This document shows, piece after piece, positions 46,420-56,020 of a DNA stretch of 64,000 bases. The stretch is taken from assembly GCA_963805915.1 (NCBI GenBank), contig CAWDWD010000019.1, positions 124,001-188,000 of the forward strand. Reading direction: 5' to 3'. The notes below the pieces were generated by a model that made no database searches, had not been told where the DNA came from, and worked only from the letters and a program-made list of their open reading frames with translations. The DNA is from JAEULH01 sp963805915 (lineage in GTDB: Bacteria; Pseudomonadota; Alphaproteobacteria; Rhodospirillales; Defluviicoccaceae). Positions within the stretch are counted from its first letter, which is position 1. The number at the start of each line of letters is the position of its first letter. The position numbers and the translations under genes were made by a program.

Positions 46420-47105
46420 ATGAAATCCGCGGTGATCGTCTTCCCCGGCTCTAATTGCGATCGCGATGTCGCCGTCGCCCTGACCGGGGTAACCGGCGCG
46501 CCGGCGAAAATGATCTGGCACGCCGAGACGGAACTGGACGATTATGATCTGATCGTCGTTCCCGGCGGCTTCGCTTATGGCGATTACCTGCGCTGCGGGG
46601 CCATGGCGGCGCATTCCCCGATCATGCGCGAGGTCGTCGCCCGTGCCGAGGCTGGAGTCATGGTCCTGGGGATCTGCAACGGCTTTCAGGTTCTGACCGA
46701 GGCCGGACTGCTGCCTGGCGCGCTGATGCGCAATGCCCAGCTCCAGTTCGTCTGCAAGGACGTTGCGTTGCGGGTCGAAACGACCGCGAGCGCGTTCACC
46801 CGCGCCTATCGCGCGGGCCAGATCATCCGCGTGCCGATCGCCCACAACGAGGGTAATTATTTTGCTGACGAGGCCACGCTGGACCGGCTGTTCGCCGAGG
46901 ACCGCGTCGCTTTTCGCTATTGCTCTGCGGCGGGCGAGCTTGATGAGGCGGCCAACCCCAACGGCTCGCTTCGCAATATCGCCGGCATCCTCAATGCCCG
47001 GCGCAACGTCCTCGGGCTGATGCCGCATCCCGAACGAATGGCCGATGCCGCGCTCGGCGGGATCGACGGGCGGGGGCTGTTCGAGGGGCTGATGGCGGCG
47101 CTGAC

Positions 47106-47109
<4 letters not shown>
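46420..47109 (+). CDS. purQ: FGAM synthase glutaminase subunit PurQ
   Basis: From the ATG at 46420 the product has 229 residues. It is a class I glutamine amidotransferase: GSNCDRDVAVAL at the start, VPGGFAYGDYLRCGAMA, the nucleophile cysteine in VLGICNGFQVLTEAGLLPG, and the His-Glu pair in GLMPHPERM. It releases ammonia from glutamine for PurL. Its stop codon overlaps the start of purL (ATGA), so the two are translationally coupled. Confidence 0.96.
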
Positions 47110-49424
<2,315 letters not shown>

Positions 49425-49484
49425 GATCTCGCGAGCCGGCCACGGCATGACAAAAGCGGCTCAAGCCGCCGGGAGAACGACGAC

Positions 49485-49742
49485 ATGGCGATGGACGCCG
49501 GTGAAATCGAGCGCCTGATCAAGGACGCGCTGCCCGACGCCCGCGTGGTGATCGAGGATCTGCGCGGCGACGGCGACCACTACGCCGCCCTGGTCGTATC
49601 GGCCGCTTTCAAGGCCAAAAGCCGGGTCCAGCAACACCAGATGGTCTACGGCGCGCTCAGGGGCCGGATGGGTTCGGAGCTTCACGCGCTCGCGCTGCAA
49701 ACCGCCCTGCCGGACGAGAGCCCGGCGCGCGGGAGAAGTTGA
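49485..49742 (+). CDS. BolA family protein (BolA/IbaG type)
   Basis: The 85-residue protein has the family pattern EIERLIKDALPDARVVIEDLRGDGDHYAALVVSAAFKAKSRVQQHQMVYGALRGRMGSELHALALQT, including the conserved histidines used to share an Fe-S cluster with monothiol glutaredoxins. The final PDESPARGRS is unstructured. The grxD gene lies 26 bases downstream, so the pair encodes the BolA-glutaredoxin complex that handles [2Fe-2S] clusters. Confidence 0.93.
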   Translation: MAMDAGEIERLIKDALPDARVVIEDLRGDGDHYAALVVSAAFKAKSRVQQHQMVYGALRGRMGSELHALALQTALPDESPARGRS

Positions 49743-49768
49743 ACAATTCTCGGATATGAGGTCGGATA

Positions 49769-50104
49769 ATGAGCGAGAACGCAGTCTTTACCCGGATTCA
49801 GCAGGAAGTCGACGAGAACCCGGTGGTGCTGTTCATGAAGGGATCGCCGATGTTTCCGCAGTGCGGCTTCTCCGCCGCGGTGGTTCAGGTCCTGTCCGAC
49901 GTCGGCGTCAAGTTCAAGGGCATTGACGTCCTCACCGATCCGTCGCTGCGCGAGGGGATCAAGCAGTACAGCAACTGGCCGACGGTTCCCCAGCTTTACG
50001 TCAAGGGAGAGTTTATCGGCGGCTGCGACATCGTCCGCGAGATGCACGCCTCGGGCGAACTGGCCCAGGTTCTCGAGGAAAAAGCCGTCCCGCACGTCGC
50101 CTGA
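49769..50104 (+). CDS. grxD: Monothiol glutaredoxin, Grx4/GrxD type
   Basis: The 111-residue protein has the active-site CGFS in MFPQCGFSAAVVQVL, TVPQLYVKGEFIGGCDIV with the cis-proline, and the glutathione-binding GG. Such proteins hold a bridging [2Fe-2S] cluster with glutathione and pass it to target proteins together with BolA. It ends the purL-bolA-grxD run; an intrinsic terminator follows 52 bases later. Confidence 0.96.
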   Translation: MSENAVFTRIQQEVDENPVVLFMKGSPMFPQCGFSAAVVQVLSDVGVKFKGIDVLTDPSLREGIKQYSNWPTVPQLYVKGEFIGGCDIVREMHASGELAQVLEEKAVPHVA

Positions 50105-50155
50105 CGGCCGAAGCCACGCTTTGGTTCGAATACGCGATCGCCAACGCGGGCCTCG

Positions 50156-50180
50156 AAAGCGCGGCGAGTATCGCGCTTTT
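50156..50180 (+). terminator. Intrinsic terminator after grxD
   Basis: The 8-bp stem AAAGCGCG (50156-50163) / CGCGCTTT (50172-50179) has an 8-base loop and is followed by a short T run (TTTTGT). It is weaker than the groEL one but correctly placed. An 18-base match to a group II intron 5' end starts 6 bases further on. Confidence 0.65.
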
Positions 50181-50185
50181 GTCGC

Positions 50186-50220
50186 GTGCGCCAGGCATGG
50201 CGCTACGCGTCACGCTTGGC
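50186..50220 (+). mobile_element. Stub resembling a group II intron 5' end
   Basis: GTGCGCCAGGCATGGCGC (50186-50203) is identical, in inverted orientation, to the first 18 bases of the complete intron at 54684-54667. It begins 6 bases after the grxD terminator stem, the kind of site group IIC-type introns use. The following 17 bases no longer match well. Because this segment is itself hairpin-like, it can also be aligned, less well, as a minus-strand 5' end. Either way it looks like intron debris. Confidence 0.5.
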
Positions 50221-50465
50221 ATCGGGTAGGAGGGCGCCTTGCGGCGGCCCTCCTCCCACACCACCGTGCGTACGGTTCCGTACACGGCGGTTCCGTACAC
50301 GGCGGTTCATGAAGCGTAGTTGAGGCGGCGGTAGCACACCTGCACGAAGGGGCAGGCCGGCAGGCCTCCCAGGGTAAGACGCGCGACCTTCGTCCCACAT
50401 ACCCGCCGCATATACGCCCAGACCCTCCGGGTGACATCGGGCTTCGGGTCTTCACGTCCCCTCGC
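50221..50465 (-). mobile_element. Internally deleted group II intron remnant, minus strand
   Basis: The sequence matches two separated parts of the complete intron (52742-54684). The 3' end, domains V-VI with the CCCGAT terminus at 50221, corresponds to 52742 onward. The region upstream of the reverse transcriptase start corresponds to about 54332-54475. The two are fused near 50332 at a shared CGGT. The whole reverse transcriptase gene (about 1.5 kb) is missing and the 5' domain I is cut off at about 50465. Domain V also carries an extra 15-base duplication (GGTTCCGTACACGGC twice). It cannot splice or move by itself. Confidence 0.85.
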
Positions 50466-50622
50466 CGGAAGGCCGGGCGATTGTTTCTGGTCTACTCGTC
50501 ATGGCGCCCGCCAGGAGGCCCGTGGTGCGCGTCGACGGGGTGGCCGGCACTTGGGGAGGCCGGGGACGGCCGGCGCGCGGCTACGGCGCCCGCACAACCG
50601 CCGGTGGTCAGCGTAATTCGCG

Positions 50623-51854
50623 TTATGCAAAGGGCGCGGCCGTTGATCGCGTCCCTATGCGCCTGACCGGCAGCTTCTCGGCCTTCATCTTCACCAGTTC
50701 ATCAAACCTTGCCAGCGCAGGCTCGATGATCTCCTTGTCCAGCCCCTGGATCAGCTCCTCGACAGAGCCGTAAGCGATCGGGTCCAGAACCCATTCGCGA
50801 TGCTTCACCCAAAGATCTTGGAACATCGCAAACGGCTCTTCCCCGTCCTCGATGATGGGGATGAAGGGTATCATGTACTCCGGCACTGTGGCCTGCAGCT
50901 CGAGGGGAGCCGAGCGCGGTTTGGTGATATCGGCAATGACAAAGCGGGAGAGGCCAGCGAGCAGCCGAACAGTCTCGGTGAAGTCCTTGGTCTCCGGCTT
51001 GTCGAAGTTAACCACCATTGGGACGAAGTCCCGTTTACGAAGCTCCGCCCGGAGCCGCTCGAGGACAGCGAGCCGGCCCTCGGTGAACCTTCCAAGGAGA
51101 AGGACACCCTTCTTGCCGATGGTGTCGATAACGTCGCGGATCTTCTCGTTGTCGAGCAGCAAGTAGATGAACTGCGCAACTTCGATGTTGTCGACGGTGA
51201 TCTTGGGCTTAGACAGCCCCTTTGAGATCACGAGGTCACGCTGTCTTGTTCTCTCTAATTTCAGGTTCCACGCGGAAATGCCGTAAACATAGCAACCCGC
51301 GAGATCCGCGCCGGTCAGGTTCGTTTCCACCAGGTTCGCATTCTGAAGAACGGCCCCGCGGAGATCCGCGCCGGTCAGGTCCGCTCCGGCCAGGTTCGCT
51401 CCCGCCAAGGTAGCATGATGAAGAACGGCCCCGCTGAGGTCCGCCCCGCTCAGGTCGGCCCCCCAGAGCTGACTTGCTCTCATATCCGTCCCGCGGAGGT
51501 TCGCTTCGCTGAGGTTGGCCCCGCTGAGATCCGTCATGAAGAGGTTCGTTGTAGCCTGGAAGAGGTGTGACTTGCTTAAGTCCGCCTGTCCGAGGTCCGC
51601 TCCGCGGAGGTTCGCTTCGCGGAGGTTGGCCCCGTCCAGGTGTGCCCTCCAGAGAGATGCCTTGCTGAGGTTCGCCTTGCTGAGGTCCGCTCCAAAGAGG
51701 TAAGCATGCCTTAGGTCCGCCCCAGGTCCGCCCCGCTTAGGTCCGCCCCGCTTAGGTCTGCACGGTATTCGCGGTTTTGTTGGCTCTGCGTCCGCCAGTC
51801 GTTCCAGACGGCAGCTCCCTGCCGTAGTCGGGCGACATCCTCGGCGTTTGCCAT
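50623..51854 (-). pseudogene. Pentapeptide-repeat protein with C-terminal TIR/Rossmann-like domain, frameshifted
   Basis: The start at 51854 opens ANAEDVARLRQGAAVWNDWR, the usual N-terminal helix of pentapeptide-repeat proteins, then ADLSGADLSGADL. Near 51722 a repeat unit lacks four bases (expected GACCTAAGCGGGGCG, present GACCTGGGGCG), so the frame breaks. The next frame carries about 30 more pentapeptides (ADLSKANLSKASLWRAHLDG and so on) and then a separate domain of about 190 residues. That domain has IEVAQFIYLLLDNEKIRDVI, KKGVLLLGRFTEGRLAVLERLRAELRKRDFVPMVVNFD and ARFVIADIT-like LSRFVIADITKPRS. It resembles nucleotide-binding TIR or deoxyribosyltransferase-like folds. A sensor-effector role is only inference. 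A functional product needs the frame restored. Confidence 0.7.
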
Positions 51855-52261
51855 CTCCGGGCTCCGGCTGTATGCGATCACAATAGCGCGATAGTCGGCC
51901 CGCGTCCATTGTCGGCTGGAATTGGTAGCGTGCGACCCGACGCCGTTACGCTGCGCAACCGCCGGCGGCACCCATAAGTCCTGATTATGACAAGCCGGCG
52001 GAAGTGTCCGGGAAGTCGCCGGCAAGCACCCTTCCACCAGTGGTGGATTTCGACTTGCCGAGGGCGGTAGAACCCTCCCCTCCCGGCGATATACCGCCCG
52101 GAATAATTACTTGCCGCGCCGCCATGGCCACCAGCCGCGGCGCTCTCTCGACGATCCGCAGCAGGCGGTCGCGGCTCGCTGCGGAGGTCGTCGACCGCCC
52201 TCAGCGCCGCCGCAGCGCGACGACCTTCCGGCTCGGGTCGATGATGTCCCGCACCAGGCCC
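51855..52261. other. Intergenic stretch without a supported gene
   Basis: All six frames here give Arg/Pro-rich, unconvincing sequence. On the minus strand, directly after the nitroreductase fragment, a short frame GLVRDIIDPSRKVVALRRR ends in a stop near 52200. It could be the tail of another truncated gene, suggesting a deletion scar. Nothing else is recognisable. Confidence 0.4.
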
Positions 52262-52605
52262 GCCCCCACTCGATGGATTATTGCGGAGCGCCCAGCGGCT
52301 GGATCCGTGCTCCTTCCAGGCGCTGAGGCCCAAGGTCAGTTCGAAGAACAGGCCCAGCGACACCTCGTCGAGCGGAGAACCCAACCCCTCGGCCGGCCGG
52401 AAAAGGTGGTCGTAGGCGAGCATCCCCTCGCCCGAGACCAGCGGCAGCGGCACGACCGCCGAACCCATGAAACGGCGGAACGGGTTCGGCTGGTTCGCCC
52501 AATCGAGCCCGCCGGGCCCGGCGCATACTGGCGCGGGTTATGCTTGCTCAGCGCGTGATAGCGGCGGACGGTTGTCGCCGCTTCGGCCCAGCCTCCCTCG
52601 TTCAT
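52262..52605 (-). pseudogene. SagB-type nitroreductase gene fragment, frameshifted and truncated
   Basis: On the minus strand EAATTVRRYHALSKHNPRQYAPGP begins at 52605. After a -1 shift at about 52500-52510, LDWANQPNPFRRFMGSAVVPLPL continues, then YDHLFRPAEG, FFELTLGLSAWKEHGSSRWALR and NNPSSGG. This is the N-terminal third of the SagB/ThcOx nitroreductase family, FMN-dependent oxidases; the NPSSG motif contacts the flavin. The remaining two thirds are absent. It is a dead fragment, probably left by the deletions that accompanied the intron insertions. Confidence 0.7.
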
Positions 52606-52741
52606 CGGCTGTCCACCTCGCTTCGATCCTGTTCAACCGGCCGATTATGGAGCCTCAGTTCGGAATGCGGCCGCTTTGTTGTTTATTGCTCCAGGGTAGG
52701 CCTGAAGCGTGAGCCACAGTCGCTGCCCGTCAAGAAGCCGC

Positions 52742-54684
52742 ATCGGGTAGGAGGGCGCCTTGCGGCGGCCCTCCTCCCACGCCACCGTGCGTACGGTTCC
52801 GTACACGGCGGTTCATGAAGCGTAGTTGAGGCGGCGGTGCCGGTCGAGCAGGCTGACCAGCCCGAGATTGCGGAAGAAGCCGGCCCGGAAGGCGTCGTTC
52901 ATGTGGCTGGCCCCGGCGTTCCACCAGGGGCCGTGTCCGTTGTAGGCGGATACCCATGCCCGTTCCTCCGCGAGCCCCCGCTGCATCAGGCGCATCGCTC
53001 GTGTCCTCGGCCGCTTGCACTGGCGCCAGATCAGACAGCGCAGGCGCCGCCTGATCCAGCCGTCCAGCGCCTCGAAGATGCCCCTGGCCTCAGCCAACCG
53101 GAAGTAGGCGATCCAGCCGGCGAGGATCGGGGCGAGGTCTTCGATCGTGCGCCCGAGGCTGCGGCCCCGGCCCTGGCGCCACAACGCCCGAAGCTTGCCC
53201 TTGAACCGCGCCACGCTCGCAGGTGCCACACGCAGGCGCGGCGCCCGGTGGGCGGTCATGGTGAAGCCCAGGAAGCTGCGCTTCCAGGGGCGGTCCACGG
53301 CGCTCTTGGCGACGTTGACCGCGAGCCGCAGTCGCTCGGCCGGGAACCGGGTGATCGACGCCATCACCCGTTCGCCCGCCCGCCGGGACCGCACATGGAT
53401 GTTGCAGTCGTCGGCGTAGCGGACGAAGGCATGGCCGCGTCGCTCCAGTTCCTTGTCGAGGTCGTCGAGCAGGATGTTCGACAACAGCGGCGACAAGGGA
53501 CCGCCCTGCGGCGTCCCCTCGGTCCGCGCCGTCGCCACCCCGTCCGCCATCAACCCGGCCCGCAGATAGCGGCGGATCAGCCGCAACACCCGCTTGTCTT
53601 CGACCTTGCGCGCCACCCGTGCCATCAGCACGTCGTGGTTCACCCGGTCGAAGAACCTCTCCAGGTCGATGTCCACCATCCAGCGCCGGCCCGCCGCCAC
53701 ATGGCCGCGCGCGGCCAACACCGCTTGGTGGGCGCTTCGCCCCGGCCGGAAGCCGTAGGAGGCGTCCGAGAAACCCGGGTCAAAGAGCGGTGAGAGTCCC
53801 TGATGCAGCGCCTGCTGGATCAGCCGGTCCACGACCGTGGGGATACCCAAGGTCCGCGTGCCGCCGCCGGGCTTCGGAATATCCACCCGGCGCACCGGCT
53901 GCGGCCGGTACCGGCCGGCCAGCAGGTCTTCCTTGATGCGCGGCCAGTGTTCCACCAAGAATGCCTTGAGGCCGTCGACGGTCATCGCGTCAACGCCCGC
54001 GGCGCCCCTGTTGGCCACCACGCGGTGGTAGGCCGCCCTCATGTTCTCCCGGTCGACGATCGCCTCCAGCAACCGGGCCGTCGCCTCCGGGCGGGCAGAG
54101 GCGGGCGGTGCCGCAGCGCTCGACGCACCCAGCCCCTGCTCTCGCGGCTTCCGGCCGCTACCCTCGGGACAGGCGCCGGGCATCCCAGCCCGGCCTTCGG
54201 CGTCCTCTCGCACCATCGAACCGTCCGCTTGCCGTCCGGCACTCCATGTTCGGCCCTTCGCCGCCCGGTCAAGGCAAGCTACTATGGCCTCTGCTGACTC
54301 CTGCCGTCCCATCCCGACGCCTCGCGGCGCCGGTAGCACACCTGAAACCAGGGGCAGGCCGGCAGGCCTCCCAGGGTAAGACGCGCGACCTTCGTCCCAC
54401 ATACCCGCCGCATATACGCCCAGACCCTCCGGGTGACATCGGGCTTTGGGTCTTCACGCCCCCTCGCCCAGGGTCTCGGCGCCTCCTATGCGGTTCCTGT
54501 TCGTCGGGCCAGGACTTTGCCTGCAGCTTCCTTCAGACCCCGCCTCGCGGCGACGCCCTTGCTGTTCGGCTAACGGTTCCCGTCACCAGGGCCCGTAGAG
54601 GACTTCCACCTCCAAGTCGGCCAACTCACCACCACAGCGAGCCAACCAGCGCCGTCATGGCGCTACGCGCCATGCCTGGCGCAC
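52742..54684 (-). mobile_element. Complete group II intron (1,943 bases), minus strand
   Basis: Read on the minus strand it begins GTGCGCC at 54684 and ends CTACCCGAT at 52742, matching the GUGYG ... AY rule. The conserved 5' region (GTTAGCCGAACAGCAAGG-type segment) is present. So is a domain V hairpin (GAACCGCCGTGTACGG ... CCGTACGCACGGT) followed by domain VI. The reverse transcriptase lies in domain IV. The 5' exon is the terminator of a tiny minus-strand gene, with the intron starting 10 bases beyond the stem. Insertion behind terminators is the habit of group IIC-type introns. A shortened relative lies at 50221-50465. Confidence 0.9.
52813..54312 (-). CDS. ltrA: Group II intron reverse transcriptase/maturase
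   Basis: The ATG at 54312 gives 499 residues; the upstream open frame to 54402 is intron RNA sequence. After an N-terminal extension the RT domain starts at about residue 100 (MRAAYHRVVANRGAAGVDAM). It has IPKPGGGTRTLGIPTVVDRLIQQAL, FDPGFSDASYGFRPGRSAHQAV, WMVDIDLERFFDRVNHDVLM, GTPQGGPLSPLLSNILLDDLD and the catalytic YADD in FVRYADDCNIHV. The X/maturase domain (FLGFTM ... LAPILAGWIAYFRLAEARG) follows. I see no HNH endonuclease domain, as expected for class C-like introns. All catalytic motifs are intact, so the intron may still be mobile. Confidence 0.95.
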   Translation of the reverse strand: MGRQESAEAIVACLDRAAKGRTWSAGRQADGSMVREDAEGRAGMPGACPEGSGRKPREQGLGASSAAAPPASARPEATARLLEAIVDRENMRAAYHRVVANRGAAGVDAMTVDGLKAFLVEHWPRIKEDLLAGRYRPQPVRRVDIPKPGGGTRTLGIPTVVDRLIQQALHQGLSPLFDPGFSDASYGFRPGRSAHQAVLAARGHVAAGRRWMVDIDLERFFDRVNHDVLMARVARKVEDKRVLRLIRRYLRAGLMADGVATARTEGTPQGGPLSPLLSNILLDDLDKELERRGHAFVRYADDCNIHVRSRRAGERVMASITRFPAERLRLAVNVAKSAVDRPWKRSFLGFTMTAHRAPRLRVAPASVARFKGKLRALWRQGRGRSLGRTIEDLAPILAGWIAYFRLAEARGIFEALDGWIRRRLRCLIWRQCKRPRTRAMRLMQRGLAEERAWVSAYNGHGPWWNAGASHMNDAFRAGFFRNLGLVSLLDRHRRLNYAS

Positions 54685-54687
54685 ACG

Positions 54688-54718
54688 AAAAAAAAAGCCG
54701 GGCTAAAAAGCCCGGCTT
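54688..54718 (-). terminator. Strong intrinsic terminator, minus strand
   Basis: A 10-bp stem AAGCCGGGCT / AGCCCGGCTT with loop AAAA is followed, on the minus strand, by nine U (plus-strand A run 54688-54696). It lies 18 bases after the stop codon of the 31-codon gene and directly before the group II intron insertion point. Confidence 0.9.
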
Positions 54719-54736
54719 AAGTCCAACAGGGAGGCT

Positions 54737-54832
54737 TCACGTCTGGGAGACGTAGGACCCGTCAGGAACGAGCCCCTTTCGAGCCTTGCGCTCGAAACCG
54801 TGGAAGAGTTCGATGCTGCAGCGCAACACCAT
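54737..54832 (-). CDS. Tiny 31-residue protein, probably leaderless mRNA
   Basis: The minus-strand ATG at 54832 starts VLRCSIELFHGFERKARKG and ends VPDGSYVSQT at a TGA 18 bases before a strong terminator. A TATATAAG box at 54839-54846 sits so close to the ATG that the transcript would begin at or next to the start codon. A tight promoter-gene-terminator unit of about 150 bases is good evidence for a real transcript. Whether the product is the peptide, an RNA, or both is open. I do not recognise a family. Confidence 0.5.
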   Translation of the reverse strand: MVLRCSIELFHGFERKARKGLVPDGSYVSQT

Positions 54833-55016
54833 GGTTTACTTATATATCGGTTTTTGCGGACAGCGCAAACCAAAGATTGTGCACCGCACATATGCGGCTG
54901 ACGCATAACCGCGGGAAACACCGCGACTGATGTTCACCTATTTGGCGATCGATCATGCCGGGGCGAGTTCGGCGTTCAGACTGGTCTTCCGACGGAAGGA
55001 TCCCTTACGGGGACGC

Positions 55017-55907
55017 TCAGCCGTTCAGCTCCTCGACCTTGCGGACGATAAAGTCACGAAAGACCGTGATCCGGTTGGAATTGCGCAGCTCGCCCGGATA
55101 GACGAAGTAGACATCCACGTCAGGCCCGCGCAGTTCTGGCAGGATCTCGACCAGATTCCCCGTCTCCAGGTTCAGATAGTGCGGCAGGGCGCCGATGCCG
55201 ATGCCGCTCTGCACCGCGCGGAAAATTCCATAGGTGCTGTTGACCTTCAGGTAGGCCTTGCGTTTGGCGCCGTCCTTGGTGCCGGCCTCGAGCAGCCAAT
55301 TCAAGTTGGGCACAGGCGGGCGGGCGTCCTCGCCGAATACCACCAGGCGGTGGTGATCGAGGTCCTCCGGTTTGCGCGGCAAGCCGTGTTTCTGCAGGTA
55401 GCCGGGCGCGGCGAAGACGTGGTAGCGCAGCACCATCAGCCGGCGCTGAACCAGATCGGACTGGGTCGGCGGGGTCAGGCGGATGGCGACATCGGCCTGA
55501 CGCATCGACAGGTCGAGTTCGTTGTCCGACAGCACCAGCGACACCTCGATATCGGGGTAGTCCTCGAGAAACTCCTTCAGCCGCGGCGCCAGCCAGACCG
55601 AGCCGAAGGCGAGGGTCGTGGTGACCTTCAGGGGCCCCTGCGGACGCTCACGGCTCTCGATGATGCGTGACTCGACCATGTTCAGTTTGGCCAGAATTTC
55701 CCGCGCCGCCTTGAACATGATCTCGCCCTGTTCGGTCAGGACGAGCCCGCGGGCGTGACGGTGGAACAGCGGAACCTGCAGGCTTTCCTCGAGCGCGCCA
55801 ACCTGCCGGCTCACCGCCGATTGGCTCAGGTTCAAGGTATCGCCGGCGTGGGTGAAGCTCCCCGCCTCGGCCACCGCAAAAAATATGCGCAGCTTGTCCC
55901 AGTCCAT
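55017..55907 (-). CDS. LysR-family transcriptional regulator
   Basis: The ATG at 55907, preceded by GAGGGGG, gives 296 residues. DWDKLRIFFAVAEAGSFTHAGDTLNLSQSAVSRQVGALEESLQVPLFHRHARGLVLTEQG is the winged HTH. The effector-binding domain follows with GSVWLAPRLKEFLEDYPDIEVSLVLSDNELDLSMRQADVAIRL and GIGIGALPHYLN. It lies downstream of trxB on the same strand, an arrangement repeated in many alphaproteobacteria. A target cannot be deduced. A long plus-strand frame over it is only a shadow. Confidence 0.93.
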   Translation of the reverse strand: MDWDKLRIFFAVAEAGSFTHAGDTLNLSQSAVSRQVGALEESLQVPLFHRHARGLVLTEQGEIMFKAAREILAKLNMVESRIIESRERPQGPLKVTTTLAFGSVWLAPRLKEFLEDYPDIEVSLVLSDNELDLSMRQADVAIRLTPPTQSDLVQRRLMVLRYHVFAAPGYLQKHGLPRKPEDLDHHRLVVFGEDARPPVPNLNWLLEAGTKDGAKRKAYLKVNSTYGIFRAVQSGIGIGALPHYLNLETGNLVEILPELRGPDVDVYFVYPGELRNSNRITVFRDFIVRKVEELNG

Positions 55908-56020
55908 CACGCCCCCTCGTCTCCCTCGTAAAGCCCCGTTCTTTGCGGCACAGGATTCAAGCCGCCCTTCACGGACGGTTAGACCGATCGGGCTTGGCCC
56001 GTGGCTGTCTTGAAACGCGA

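Noticed and set aside
52004..52558. A plus-strand 184-codon gene
   Set aside because: It lies antisense to the nitroreductase fragment and looks like a compositional shadow rich in Arg and Pro.
50105..54900. A complete defence or genomic island
   Set aside because: There is no integrase, tRNA target, direct-repeat boundary or intact defence gene; only introns, one broken repeat protein and a gene fragment are present.
54930..55670. A 246-codon plus-strand gene
   Set aside because: It is a shadow of the LysR gene on the other strand, without family motifs or a ribosome-binding site.
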